From assembly GCF_009017415.1 (NCBI RefSeq), contig NC_092406.1:3100001-3164000 (forward strand): 64,000 bases of DNA. Direction: 5' to 3'. The position numbers and the translations under genes are program-made. This document shows, piece by piece, positions 9,655 through 21,984 of the stretch; the stretch's first letter is position 1, and every line of letters begins with the position of its first letter. Below the pieces are notes generated by a model. The model was not told the origin of the DNA. It did not search any database and saw only the letters and a list, made by a program, of their open reading frames with translations. Source of the stretch: Aspergillus flavus (Eukaryota > Ascomycota > Eurotiomycetes > Eurotiales > Aspergillaceae).

Positions 9655-10321
9655 CTAGTAGAAGAAACCGAGGAGCTTGCCAGCAACGTGCTTGCGACGA
9701 GCCTCCTCGTGGTCCATGATACCAGCGGAGGTGGTCAGGACGACGAAACCGAACTGACGAGAAGGAAGGAGCTGGGTGGTCCACTTCTCGAGGTCACGGA
9801 GCTGGACGGGGTAGCGGGGGTTGATGACACCGCACTTGTTGAGACGACCGTTGAGCTGGATAACGATCTTGCCGGAACGGTGGTCATCGACCTCCTCGAA
9901 CTCGCCAATGTAGCCTAATGAAGATAGAGTCAGCAATGTTACGAAGATTTAAAAGTTCACCAAACACAGAAAAATAAAATCCGGAAACTTGTAAGATCTC
10001 CGCCTTGTTTAAAAAACAAATCTCAATATATCGGGTACTTAAAGGGCGGACGTCGTTTGAAGATCGAGATCGCCGCCTAGTTATCAACCCGAAGAACAAA
10101 CGAATACATTTTCCAATATACACATGGTCGCATAACAAATAGCAATTGAACAGAAGGCGATAATATTACGGAAGATAGTTATGCATACCGTGCTTCTGCA
10201 TGACGCTCAGGAACTTGACGATGACCTTGGAGGAAGGACGGACGAGGACCTGGCGCTTGCCAGCCTTCTCGGCGTTGTTGATCGCGTTAAGCGTATCGTT
10301 GAGGACGGAAGTCTTGACCAT
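9655..10321 (-). CDS. RPS22: 40S ribosomal protein uS8 (S22/S15A)
   Basis: Two exons (10321-10189 and 9914-9655) give 130 residues, the same length as yeast Rps22. The protein reads [19 protein letters not shown] ... [14 protein letters not shown] | [15 protein letters not shown] ... [18 protein letters not shown] ... KLLGFFY, matching the uS8 family end to end. uS8 is an RNA-binding protein of the small subunit and an early assembly factor. The coding intron (274 nt) is about five times longer than the others in this window. A second intron in the 5' leader is likely (see separate entry). Confidence 0.97.
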
Positions 10322-10373
10322 TTTGGCGGTTGATATTCGAGATTCTCAAATCGAGAGACGGGATAAGAGGTAT

Positions 10374-10635
10374 CTAATTTTCAAAAAGAGAATCGTGTCA
10401 GCCACCAGTAGTCTTCGAGCGTAAAGAGTGCCCCTTTAAGAATTTTTCATCAAGGGTTCTTCAGCCCGTGCCGTGAAATGAGAGAAGCGTATCACCTGGA
10501 CCCTCTGGTAAAACTTTTCAATTTTCCTTCGGTTGCGACTCCACAAGGATTGAAAAGGCCAGAGTTCCATAGTGATTGCTCTCCCAGACTAGCTGAGAGG
10601 CCGCAAGAAGGGGTTCAATAACGAGTAATACATAC
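10374..10635 (-). other. Probable 5'-UTR intron of RPS22
   Basis: On the minus strand a good donor (GAG|GTATGT at 10635) and acceptor (GAAAATTAG ending at 10374) bracket 262 nt in the leader. Leader introns are common in fungal ribosomal protein genes. It is predicted from splice signals only. Confidence 0.45.
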
Positions 10636-11940
10636 CTCGAGGGTAGTACCGATGAGGCTGGTGAGAACGGGGATGTGGTTAAGAAAAGTTCTATCAGGAG
10701 CTGAACGGTGAGGTTTTCGGGATGTGCGCGGGTAGGGTTATGCGAACTTTGCCCTTATCGAGTCACGTGGATGCTGCGGTATACTGCCTCAGGCAGGATC
10801 CTGGAGTATCATTGTACGCATCGAGTACACTCTGATGAAAAGATTCAAATATCTGTACTGTATATGTTAACAGTCCCGTATATGTGAGGTGAAGTCACGT
10901 TAGATACACCCAGGTATCGTCCTGCAGTATTATGCTAACGCGAGTGGTCACTATATAGCTCCTACACCACACCTATCATTACTTTCCTGCACGACCACTA
11001 TTAACTCCAAATATAAGATAAGAGCCATGTAACCAAACCCAACACATCCCCCACCACAGCACGATCACCGCGTGGCCTTGATAGTTTGACGGGATGTAGA
11101 TTAAGGACTACGCTCTACTTCCCCCTCTACCCACTATCATGACATCCATACGCAAATCTACACCACGATCACATTGTATACGTTACCTGAACATCGGGGG
11201 CCGCTTGGTCTATACCACACCCCACTGTCCACAGGCGGGTCAGATTTGGCTACTAAGCATCTCACACAAGCTTATTCAGGTTGTATCATTGGCTCTATAC
11301 AGGATCTTTTGGTGGGTAAAATCGGAATATACGGGAAGGATATGTGAAGTATTCGTTGCAGTGTTTCTCTTAAGGGGTTACATGACTTCTTGGGCATACA
11401 TGAGGTTGAAGATAATGCTATAGGGATCTTTGTCTAATTAAACGACTTGGCATGAGAAAGGAAGGGGGGTAAATCGATAATAATAGTAGGATGAAGGTGA
11501 TAAACAAATAAGATGCCGGCAACGACGAAACAGGATGCATTCAGGCGTCATGAGGGGGCTAATGGTTCCGAAAAGTGGGAAACAGGGAGTGCCCAACAGG
11601 GAGCTGAAGGGCTGGGGGAAGATGGGGAAGATGGGGAAGGGCGATGGGATAGGGAAGTTTGACGAACGGACAGGGTAGTAGTGCTTAGATCAAAGCGGTA
11701 TAGCCAGTATCAGCCCGTTCAACCGTACCGTATGATACAGGGATACTGCGTCTGGCAAGTTAAAATTCGATCAATGGCACGACGTTTCAGCATCCCTCGT
11801 GAAACAGAATTCACATTATGGAATGGGAGCAAGTGGTCCACGGCGTAACTTCTCTGAGTGCGCCTGAAAGGGCGCCTTGCTCCGAGGAGGGTGGTCTCGA
11901 CAAGAGCAATAGATGGCTTTGCGAGTGCGAGGGTCCATGC
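10636..11940. other. Intergenic: RPS22 promoter and 3' flank of importin beta
   Basis: No supported gene. It holds a GTCACGTG element, a perfect CTGCCT-c-AGGCAG palindrome (10783-10795), and GGGGAAGA-type repeats around 11615-11640. Short frames such as 11139-11423 plus match no known family. Confidence 0.5.
10762..10769. promoter_or_regulatory. GTCACGTG E-box upstream of RPS22
   Basis: A GTCACGTG octamer, the type of site bound by Cbf1-class bHLH proteins, about 440 bases upstream of the RPS22 start codon and about 130 bases upstream of the likely leader intron donor. Function is inferred from the motif. Confidence 0.35.
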
Positions 11941-14900
11941 TTATGCCATAGCTGCGGCCGTAGACAGGGTGACCTGACGCTTGACCTGCTCACGAGCCCA
12001 GCGAGCAGTCTCAACTGTGGTCGCGCCAAAGTCTCTGTTGTTTCTGGTGTCTCTGACTAAGTCCGTGACCCAGGTGTTACGGAAGAAGGCCGCAAACTCT
12101 CCATTCGGGAACGCCTCCGCGATGTCGCTGTTTTATGGTTAGACACAAATACACGCGTGTGAAGGCTCAATATGACAAACTTACCCAAGAACACCCATTG
12201 AGGCCCTCATCAGCCCCTCACTCCGGTTGAGATCCTGAGAGATCAGGTGGAGGAGCTGGAAGATAGATTCAACATAAGGCTGGAGGGAAGTCACTGCAGA
12301 TATCTTAGCATACGACGGAAAAGCTGTATTACACACTTGCTTACCTTGAGGCTTGCCCTTATAAGACAAAACAATACCACCCCAAGCATCCATAATTCCT
12401 TCGCGAAGCGAAACAATGTAGTCGAGCATTTCGATATTAACGTCCGAGCTGGCGGTTACGATCGATGCCTGCTGGAGGACCTGGGCGACGACAGAAAGGT
12501 ATGTGTCGAAGTGTGTTCCGATAGCCTGAGCAATGTCTCCGAACGTCTCGAGGATTGCGGGCTTCAATTGATTCGTGGAGCTCTGCAAAAAGCACTTAGC
12601 GAGGGATAGGTCTCAGTTTACTATCATGATTGGAGTTAACTTACCCTCAAGTTATTGAGCAAGTAGTTCATGAATGAATCGCAGTATGGCTGAACCTTTT
12701 CGTTCAAGGCACGGGAGATATCGCTGACCAATCCAATGGCCATAGCACAGAGGGCAGGTTCTTCTTGGTTGCCGAGGGCGTTATAGAGGAATGGCGAAAA
12801 AGATTCCATATACTTAACGAAGTCCTCCTCCAGTGCACTTGCAATAGCGCCGACGGTGGCGAAGACAACATCAGGCACACTGGACTTGGGAGGGACAGTT
12901 GTTAGGACCTGGATCATCGCATGCATGATACGGTCCGCTTGAGGCTTAATCTCAGTCTCGAGACGTTGAACGATGGCCTAAATTGTCAGTCAAGGTACAC
13001 ATGAAAGCGTTCCTGGGCTTAAAGAACTCACCAATATAACGCTGATCAAGCTGGTTTGCACCTCTTCCAGGGTGATCCGATCTTCCACACTAACGACTTG
13101 CTGTTGCATGGGGATGGTGTGCTCCAGGCGCTGAATCACAACGTCGGAGAGGCTAGCAACCATAGGCAGACTGTCGTTCGCCGCATTGGTAACGAAGGAA
13201 TTAAGAACTTCATATCCAGCAGTCCGAAGCTGGTTGTCTGCATCTTGCCTAGGAGCATTTTAGTAAGCCAGGTCCAAGAAAACAACTCTTTGAATTATAT
13301 CCGACATACCTCTCAGTGAGAGTAAGAAGCGACTTAACACTCTCTTCAAAGTGCTTTGATAGGGGGTTAGTCTGCGCACCAACGTCACCGGCAAATCGAT
13401 CGGCAACGTTCATCAGAGCCCAGCAGCAGGAGCTGGCAATCTTAGGGGTGCTAGCAAGCCCGTTGAACAGGCAAGAAATAAGGGGTTGTAGATGCACGTC
13501 AGGGTCCAGGGTCTCAGAGCAGAAGTCGCACACGCGACCAAGGGCATAGGCTGCCGAATCACGAACTTGAATGGAACTATCTTCCATCATACCAACAAGA
13601 ACACCTAAGGCCTGCTTGACCAGGGGTTCAAGAACCTTAGGATCCGGTCCATCCATGATGGCACCGAATGCCGCAACTGCAGCGTCTCTGCGACGCCAGT
13701 CTTCATTACGAATATTCTCCTCGACAAAAGAGAGGACAGGTTGGATGACCTCACCCTGGACACAAGAAGCATAGAGTTGCAAAGCCTGATAAGCCGCGCG
13801 AGAAACATTGTACTCATCATCCGTCGCATCCTCATCTTGTCTGCACATAGCTTGCAACAAGACAGGGACAACTTCTCTGCATGCCACGCGAGCGAAGCCA
13901 AAGAAAGGACGGACCTCGGGAGAACCCTCCGCTTGCGCCTATACCAATTCGTTAGCAACCTTCCCTTTCAGAAACGTGTAGAAAACTAGACGAACCGCAG
14001 CGTTGTCATCCTCAATGGCGATTTCTTCTTCGCAGACGGAGCACCAAAATTCAATAGCCAGCTTAGCAACATCTTCCTCCTCACTCTTCATACCCATGAT
14101 GCTGAGGCCAAACAAAGCCTTCTCCATGTAGAAGCGCATTTTCTCGTAATAAGCAGCCATAATACGGTTCAAGCAACCAAAAGCGCCCGCCTGAACACGG
14201 AGATCATCGGCTTGTGTAGCCTCACAGACCACTTGCATGATATAATTACGTTCACCTTCGTTATCCATGTTCGACCGGACGAAGTCTACTGAGTCACTGA
14301 GAGCCTTGATAGCAGCGTAGCGGATATCCATGTTGGTTTCTTCACGTCGGGCGCCCTGCACAACAGCGGTCAAGATTGCATTAGAGTGAGCAGTTAAGCT
14401 CTCCCGAAGATCAGCATCCTGGGATTCACAGATGAAACCGATTGTGATGAGCGAGGCCTGCTTCAACTGGTTGGATCCCGTTGCGACATTCTGAACCAAG
14501 ACGTTCATCAGATCGGGCCATTCATTCCGAGGTAGCTCGATGGCGGCAATGGAGACGATGAACTGGGCTGCAGACTGGCCGGCCCGAGAGTCTTTAGAAT
14601 CCAAAGTCTTGAGCGCAAGCTCCTTGACCTGTGTCTTAATCTCCGGGCTAATCTGTTGCTGCCATTTTCCTTGCACCTCACGTAGTTTAGCATGATCTCT
14701 GAATGTGAAAGCATTTTTCAGTGCGAGACCCGCAGCGGTTCTGATGTGGGATGGTGTGTTTTCATTCGCCAGTTCCTGGCCAAGAGTAACAAGGTAACCG
14801 GCCTACATGGAGAAAACATCACGGTTAGCAGAGTTATGACGGTCAACGAGCGATCGCCCGAAACGACGCCAAATGGTGCACCCGGGAGACATACGAAATC

Positions 14901-15082
14901 GACTTCCGCCGCGTGGACAAGCTGCTGTTCCGCATTTGTACGTGTTGTCGCATCTATCAATCAACGCAAAAACCACCCGTCAGCAGCGTTCTTGATCGCA
15001 CCAAAGACAGTTCCAATACAGAGGATAGAAGAATAATCTTACCTGGCGACAGAGTGCCCTCCAATACCTGAGTGACATTCAT
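11941..15082 (-). CDS. kap95: Importin subunit beta-1 (karyopherin beta 1)
   Basis: Nine exons (15082-15043, 14953-14895, 14802-13996, 13938-13310, 13248-13032, 12977-12645, 12582-12345, 12293-12185, 12127-11941) give 872 residues, close to yeast Kap95 (861). The product is HEAT repeats throughout. Diagnostic stretches are MNVTQVLEGTLSPDATTR, NEWPDLMNVLVQNV, EFWCSVCEEEIAIEDDNAA, PFFGFARVACREVVPVLLQAM, DFCSETLDP, SSCCWALMNVADRF and EGIMDAWGGIVLSYKGKP. It carries importin alpha/NLS cargo through nuclear pores and is released by Ran-GTP. The third intron uses an unusual GTTCGT donor with a GCTAAC branch point; skipping it would add a stop. All phases close without a gap. Confidence 0.95.
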
Positions 15083-16479
15083 GTTGTCGGAAGTGGGACA
15101 CTGGCCACGGGAAAGAAAAGAAAAAGAAAAGGCAAGAAATAAAAGAAAAGAAGCTCCTCTGGCTTGATTAAATTTTGATAGGCAACAAGTTAATTATGAA
15201 ATTGCCCACGACAAAGGAGTGGTAGCGTGGACGAGGAGACTGAAAGAAATCCTGTTGTTTTTGTGGATATATGACGAGGCATGCACCAGTTCTTCCGGCA
15301 AGTAGGACAAGAGGGAGGAAAAGACGGCTTGTGGTGCACGCCGAAGAGCCAGGAGAATGGGGGAAAAAACCGCACTCCGAGGTCTATGTTTCAGAGAGAC
15401 AGGAGGAGAGAGAGAGGTGATTAACTGGTTCCCAAAAACCTTTTTTTAAGTTCCGATAGAAAACGTTTAATCAAAAGAGAGAAAGAGAAGGGGAGAGAGA
15501 AAGCGAGAGCGAGGGAGAATAATAGTGTGTCCCTTCAACTTTTGATCCGCAATGAGGAATGAGAGCGACGATGGGCAGAAAACAACCAGTCAGCGCTCGG
15601 CGGAGCCCCCAAGCTTCGCCTGCTGATTGGACCGCGGCCGTTGGTTTAGTCATGGCACGTGACCCCTCACCAGGCTGAAAGGGCACCGTCAATCCTCGAA
15701 TGAAAACCAAGAGCAATGGCCCTATCAGGATAAAATCGTTGGCTTCCCTATTCTATCTTATTATTCTATCTATTATATTGTCTATTTTATTGCAGGTTAC
15801 CCCTCTTCTTACAGCTGTAAGGGAGTTTGGAGAAGGCAGTGGTGTGGTGGTAATGCATAATCGTTTTTTTACTTTAGAAGACCGACCACATACTTTCGTC
15901 ACCAGTTCCATTGTTGCCTGAGGTATTGCCCCTCCCTTGTTTTTCTTCTGGTTCCTTCTTTTCCTTCCCCCAAATTTTTCCCCCTCCATTGGTTTTTTGC
16001 TTGTTTTGATTTTGCTTCTTGAAGCACTTCCACCCTACCCACTTGTGTGGCCCCGGCGACCACGCCCTTGTTTAAATGATAGTCAGGGTGTCAACCCCAT
16101 CGCACAAATCTATTAATATTTGGAACCGTAGAAACTAAAATATAAATAAATAAATAAATTATATTCCCAGGATAGTCCCAAGTATGGTTTAAAGAACAAT
16201 GGTCTGTGAAGAGCTCATTCAAACATGAGATGTCAGGGGCTCATTACAATCATTGAACAAAAAGCCCGACAGCCAGTCACAACCAACATATCAATAAACA
16301 AACGCAAAACAGAGGCACATCCCTGCCTGGAGCGGGCTTTGTCCCTGCCGATGGTGGAACCTAGAGTTGCTCATCAACACGCTAATTTGCTGGTGAGAGC
16401 CAACCTCACCTTGCTAGCCTTAGTTTCCCTCCGTCAGGAACAACCAGATGAACTAAGCATTGTACTTACCCCCCGGCCT
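15083..16479. other. Intergenic: importin beta promoter and APC4 3' flank
   Basis: No supported gene. Near the importin start it contains an AAAGAAA-rich stretch, purine-rich GAGA runs (15400-15520), an ATTGG (reverse CCAAT) near 15626 and GTCACGTG at 15656-15663. Further on lies (TAAA)n at 16140-16160 and AT-rich DNA. Confidence 0.5.
15656..15663. promoter_or_regulatory. GTCACGTG E-box upstream of importin beta
   Basis: CACGTGAC on the plus strand (GTCACGTG on the gene strand), about 575 bases upstream of the importin beta start. It is the same octamer as in front of RPS22. Function is inferred from the motif. Confidence 0.3.
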
Positions 16480-19340
16480 CTATTCGCTGTCCTCTTCTGG
16501 TTCTTCGTCTTCCTCCTCTTCGTCTTCCATTGCCGCGTCTAAATCTAATACCTCATAACGCAGACCGTCGCCATACAAGACACAGATCGCTCGACGATCG
16601 TGTCGGCCATTGACGTATATTCTCGTGGGTTTGAGTTTGGGCCCAGGTATCGTAAAGGCATGTTTAATCCACTGCGTAGATTCGGATTCTTGAGCCAATA
16701 CATCAAGCGTCACAGTGGGTGCAGCGGGCGTAGATGATGTTATATAGCTATCATAGTCCTCGAAGCTGACGAAAGGAGGACTTTCGCTAGTCGGTGCCGG
16801 CTGAAAGGGGAAGTTAAGAAGGTAAGAGGCCCCTTCTGCAAATCATCGTTAACATATAACCTTCACGAAGTGTATATCAAGCGTAATATACCATTATTAG
16901 ACCAGAGTATCATAATGGTATCATCCTCCACGAACTGTATTTGGCGTATTTCCCCCTCCTGTAAATCGATAGCTCCTATACCTGTCGTTCGGGTAGAGCT
17001 GACCCCATTCTCGCAGTCCAGAACCGTGCGGTATATATACACTGGAAGTCGTGGGTAAGAGGTTAGAAAGCAAAGGCATAGACAAATGGAGTTATACGTA
17101 CGTATATGTTTCGAACGAATGGATCTAGTAGCCGCATATATCACACACAATCTTTGTTCTCCAACATCCTAGGGTTATGGTGAGCACTATTTCTCGCCTA
17201 CGCTTATCAGGGGCGTGGTACCTCGTAGCGCATGACAAGATCAACGATATCTTTGTCACAATCTGGGTGAAGGGCAAGTGGAGACCTATGAAGGATACCT
17301 CTACGCTGTGTCAAAGCGATCTGCCCAAAGACCTTTTCGAACTGTAGCCCGAGACGCTTTGTTAGGTCATTCATCTTCGGTAGTTCAGCTGGAGCATCAG
17401 CATCGGAGGCTTGGTTGCTCTGCTCCAGCAATTTCTTAAACGTGTCATAGAATGACCCATCGTGTTCGGTTGGTGCCCACTTGTCTGAAGTGCTGGGGGC
17501 CGGCCTTGCAAACCCGATCAGGGGCAGTTGCTGAATGAAGTTTCGCAGTTTGCTCTTGGTTAACGCGCCTCTGATATACTTCAGAGTCTGTGGATATTCA
17601 ACCATGTCCGTTTTTTCCTGTAGCTCTTCCAGCGTCTGGGACATGGGTTCTGCGCTCTGCATTTCGATCTCGTGGCGAAGCCATCGTGAAAATGAGTTGA
17701 ATTGGCTTAATTCTTCATTTGCATTGATGAGAATGTGATGAGATAAGAGATGGAGGCAATCTAGAGTCTCGACAATCCCATTCAGATCTGCCGTCTCTAG
17801 GCCTAGGACGCCACATATTTTATGAAATTTGGAGAGCCCGATGAGGCGACTAAGTAACACTTCACATCGTTCCAGAGCCGGAAGAAGGCATTCGTGTGTC
17901 AAACGTCGAACATTTTCATAGCCACTCGATACAGCTTTCTCCCACCTTTTGTGTCCCTAGAGACCACGTCAGCGGTTGATAGATTTTGCTTCCAAAAGCA
18001 GACGCCCTACTCTTTCCCCGACAATATCCACCAGAAACTCCTTCATTGGTTCAAAACAGTCTCCAGTGACCACTAGGTGATAAGCAGCCGTAACAAAATC
18101 ACAATGACACTTTTCTTGCAAATCTTCGTTTATACTGCGCATGTACCTTGCCGGTAGTTCTTGTGCATTTTTCCACTCGAGTTCAACCTGTCTTTGTACC
18201 TGGTTGATGTATCTGAGAAGGTTTTGAAGCTGGGTTGTCTTATGGGCAAGTAGTGAAAGATATCTGCCAGATCGCGTGATAAAACGAAGGTCGAGAGTAA
18301 GCAAGTGCAAGGAGTCTGGACTATCGTCGTTATGTGAGGATGCCAGCAATGCATGGGTGGAGCTCAATGGGTGAGAGGCGTGCTGAAGGATCCTGCACGA
18401 GCTGGAAGGCCCAACGGAACTCCCCACTTGAAATGAGCCTATTTCAAAGCAATCAAAAATTCGCAAGTGAACGGTGCCATCATCAAAGCCTACCAGCAAG
18501 ACGTCTACTGCGTCATTAGTGTTTCTGCCGGCAGAGTGGAAGATAGCATCAATCGATGCTCGAGAACTAAACACGTCGTCACTGGAGTCTGAGTTAGTAG
18601 GAGGCGGCTGCACTTTTGGGTGGTCGGAGGGCCTACTCGCTCCCGGTCGCGGGCAGTGTGCTTAATTTAGGTAGTGAGCTCTCGATGTCTAGTAAAGCTA
18701 GCTCCCTTGGTAGGTCAGCTTTGAGTAAGGCAGCTGCTTTTGATGGATGTACATCCGACGACAGCAGGTCTTCGACGGATATTTGCCCGGCAGCCTCTTT
18801 CAATTGCTGTTGAGCAACCTGGCTATCGGTGAAGTTCACACCCCAGCCCAAACAAGTAACCTTAACAGATCGGTCGGCATCGCTTTGCTCTTCATAAACA
18901 GGATAATGATGGACAATTTTACCACTGTAAGCACTAATAATACGGATAGTATTGTCCGCACAAGCGACAGCAAGTAGGTGACCTAGCAACTTGTAAGTCT
19001 ATCTGCCATACAAGTAACTAAGTTTGCAAGAAAAAGAACAGTATATGAAACTGAAAGCCAAGGACGCACCATTGTTTTTCCACATCAACTTTCGAATTTC
19101 ACCCCCGCCGTCGTCTTCATCCAGGTAGGGATCTCCCTTGAACGATCCCCCAAAGACCTTCTGTCCATTCAGTCGGAAGACTCGTAATTCGTCATCCTCT
19201 GTTACAAGGGAGATAAGGTCCATCGTAGGACAATACTTCAGCGTGGTGGTCTTGCATTTTGCCGGTAGTGATTTTTCTGCAACAGGGGTGAGTTGCGGCT
19301 CATGTCGCAACGATGGGGGATGAGAATTGTCTTCGGCCAT
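16480..19340 (-). CDS. apc4: Anaphase-promoting complex subunit 4
   Basis: Seven exons (19340-19070, 18982-18637, 18581-18011, 17956-17222, 17168-17102, 17041-16892, 16835-16480) give 831 residues. An N-terminal WD40-like propeller (LKYCPTMDLISLVTEDDELRV ... ADNTIRIISAYSGKIVHHYP ... VDVLLVGFDDGTVHLRIFD) is followed by the helical APC4 domain (KTTQLQNLLRYINQVQRQVELEW ... ERGHKRWEKAVSSGYENVRRL). The tail is very acidic (MEDEEEEDEEPEEDSE). APC4 is a scaffold subunit of the APC/C ubiquitin ligase that drives anaphase and mitotic exit. Two short introns (54 and 55 nt) carry in-frame or frame-shifting stops and must be removed to join GSDDDVFSSRAS and VGERGHKRW. Length and order of domains fit the family. 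Confidence 0.88.
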
Positions 19341-19797
19341 ATTTGTGTATTACTCCCTTTAGACCATTCTTTGCAGGGGGATTTTAACGCGGTCGCTTAC
19401 TTCTAGTATGTCCCGCGCCTGACGTTGCCCAAGATGGACAAATGGTGAGTGGACGGTGGAGTCACAGAATGGCGGACCTCTTGGCACGTGGTGTCTGTCG
19501 CGTGTCCCCCAAGTTAGTAAAAGCCTTTTTAACCCTACCTGGTGATTCAGATTAGGGCAGCAAACTTCTTCCAACAAGTAAGCAGTATAATAATCTATAT
19601 ATATAAGGAGCTAGTTGACTCTGTGTCTCATGTGTACTAGTAGTGTAAAGTCATCATTACATATCTCAATCCTAACTTGTAGTTCTACTACACCTATCTG
19701 AATATATTTTCACCACGGTATAGTATCTTACTACCTGTCAAAGCGAGAAGATCCTCCAACACAACGCATGACTGGGACCCCAATCCAAGGGAACTAC

Positions 19798-19845
<48 letters not shown>

Positions 19846-19990
19846 CTTCTACACTACCTATATTCTTACTTACTACCGACCCGATAAGCAAAGAATGAAG
19901 CATGAAAAGAAAATCTAGAAAGCCTAGTATATTTGTCTTAACAATCACACTCTATATATTGTTTTCCTGTAAATTATATACTCGCATCAT
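19341..19990. other. Intergenic: APC4 promoter and 3' flank of the next gene
   Basis: No supported gene. It contains a CACGTG near 19486, an AT-rich ATATATATAA stretch near 19600, and a long homopolymer listed separately. Confidence 0.5.
19800..19840. repeat. 41-nt T homopolymer (A41 on the minus strand)
   Basis: An uninterrupted run of T, 41 long. On the minus strand it is poly(A) about 150 bases downstream of the stop codon of the 19991 gene. No flanking element with transposon features is visible. Length in the assembly may be unreliable. Confidence 0.9.
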
Positions 19991-21984
19991 CTAAGATTGA
20001 ATTATCGATTTGAGATAGCTCAACTCATCCATCATTTCTTGCATTGCTGCAGACTGTCCTGGAAGCGAGCTGATGCTGAAGCGGTCATAGCCGGGCGCAG
20101 CATTCTTCCCGTTATGTGTCGCTTCCGCATCACTATGGACATTTCCCGCAAACTGCACGGTAGAGGGTCCGGGGCTCCGGAGAAGCCCGAGTCCTTCTAC
20201 TCTCCCAAAGAAAGCTGCATGGCGCTTGGGATCTCTTTCGACCTCATCGGCGTCACTGATACAAAGACTTGAGAAATCCATGTCGGAGGGGGATAAAGAG
20301 ACCGTAAGCCGAGGAGGCGGCAGATCAAGGAGGGGTGAGTCACCACCGAGTGTGGCGGGGGAAGACGTTGAATTAACAGTAAGCTGTGGAGTGTTTGGAT
20401 CGCTGGTTTCAGCAGGAGCAGAGTTCTTCCACACTTCTGCAAAATTCATCCCTTCGAGAGCAGAACAAGTTTGGTTACCATCGTTAAAAGTAAGCGAAGG
20501 TGTCATGGACTCAGGAGAGACCACCTCTGTATCTGTACTCCATTCGGAAAAGTGGCTCCTCTCGCACGGAGAGCTGCTCGTGGACTCCTCCGTTGTACTG
20601 AAATCAGAGAAATGACTGCGAAGATTTTCCGCATCGAGCTCCTTTTCTCGAGCTTCGAGATCACGCAGCGCCTCGTCCATGACCGAAGAAGGAGTATTCG
20701 GTAGAGTGGGGAGCCTCTTTTCTGCGAAAGTGAATGGTGTAGGGGTTACAGCGTCTTCAACTGCCACTGGCAAGGCAGTCGCGAGCAAGGAGACGGAGTC
20801 CACAGAAGCGACAGAATCTTGAGGGGCATGTGGACGGGCCTTTTTATTGTCATAATTTCTAGTGGTAATCGTCTCATGGCTTGTTTGAAGAGTCAAAGGA
20901 GTTCTGGGAGTCGCACGCTCCGTGGTCTTTGGATTTAGAGCACGCCGATCCTGGATAGATAGAATCGTAGTTTCAGGATGTACAGAAGATGCAGGCCGCA
21001 CGGGAAGTAGGTTTCCCTTTGACGTATGACCTGCCTGATCCGCATGGTGATCCTTCGACGTGTTCTGAGGAGTTTCAAGGCTTTCAGTACGCCCCATGGC
21101 AGGCTTGAAGGCTAGTCGGAGTTTTGTAGAATCACTATTCTGATTATCTGCCACGTTGAGATCAGGAGAGGATGCATTCCATTGTCGGAAGGCAGCCCGA
21201 AGACCCCTTGATCTTGGAGGAGAGACTGATCGAGCAGCTTTGCTACCTGACGGTCTTTGGCCATTGTGAATTGTAGCCTTAGGCGTTGCACTATTAGGCT
21301 GGGAGGCGCCTCTGTTGGTTAATAAGCTTAAAGGGGAGGTGTTGAAAGACCAAGCCGGAGTTGGTTGTTGTAGCAGGAGAGGAGATGTGCGGAGGCGTGG
21401 AAGTGCTGGTTTGGGGGCCTGTCGCGGATTCATATATTTATCATTAGGGTCCATAGTCCGCTCTTCCGTTTGTTGCGGGCTTGGACTTCTATCACAGGAA
21501 TGAATCGGATGTGTATCCGGCAAAATGACAGGTACATGAAGAACGTTGACAGGCTGGCCGGGAAGAAGAGGACAATGCGATGTGACTGGCTCTGCATGAT
21601 TGTAATATTCCATATCATCGTCCAATAAGTACTAATCTAAGGTTAGACAAAGCTGCCAAACAGAAGAGACATAAAGATACTGACATAATACCAATATGTG
21701 CCGCCCATTTTGAGCCCACCGGAGCGAGATGAACCCATATTCTTCGGCGTTCCATCACATATTATGCTGGTAAAACTATGGCATCCCCTCCAATGGCCCG
21801 GACCAACACGCCTGTCGTGCTCCATAGGATATGACTTGGTGAAGTTATCCCATGAGCCTATCAGTTTGACAGACTTGACCTGGGGATTAGTATATCTATT
21901 TGACCATTAGCGTATGTGATGGTTCTCAGAACGAAGAAAGCGACTCACAGGAGGAATGTCATCAAAGTTGTTGAAGCCATGGTG
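19991..21984 (-). CDS. Glycogen-binding-like (CBM48/E-set) domain protein with a long disordered tail
   Basis: Clear exons are 21879-21685 and 21631-19991, with an upstream exon ending at 21949. The N-terminal fold KSVKLIGSWDNF ... PMEHDRRVGPGHWRGCHSF ... GGTYWYYYLLDDDMEYYNHAEP ... NVLHVPV resembles the AMPK-beta/CBM48 glycogen-binding family. About 450 residues of Ser/Pro/Thr-rich disordered sequence follow, and a short amphipathic end (MQEMMDELSYLKSIIQS). The 5' end is unsettled. One model reads HHGFNNFDDIPP into VKSVKL, which looks most like the family but has no ATG in this exon. The other starts at the ATG near 21981 in another frame (MASTTLMTFLL) and joins through YTNPQ. Function is unknown; carbohydrate sensing is only a guess from the fold. 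Confidence 0.65.

Noticed and set aside
9915..10188. A definite C/D-box or H/ACA snoRNA in the RPS22 intron
   Set aside because: No convincing C/D or H/ACA box pair at the right spacing, so it is given only as a question.
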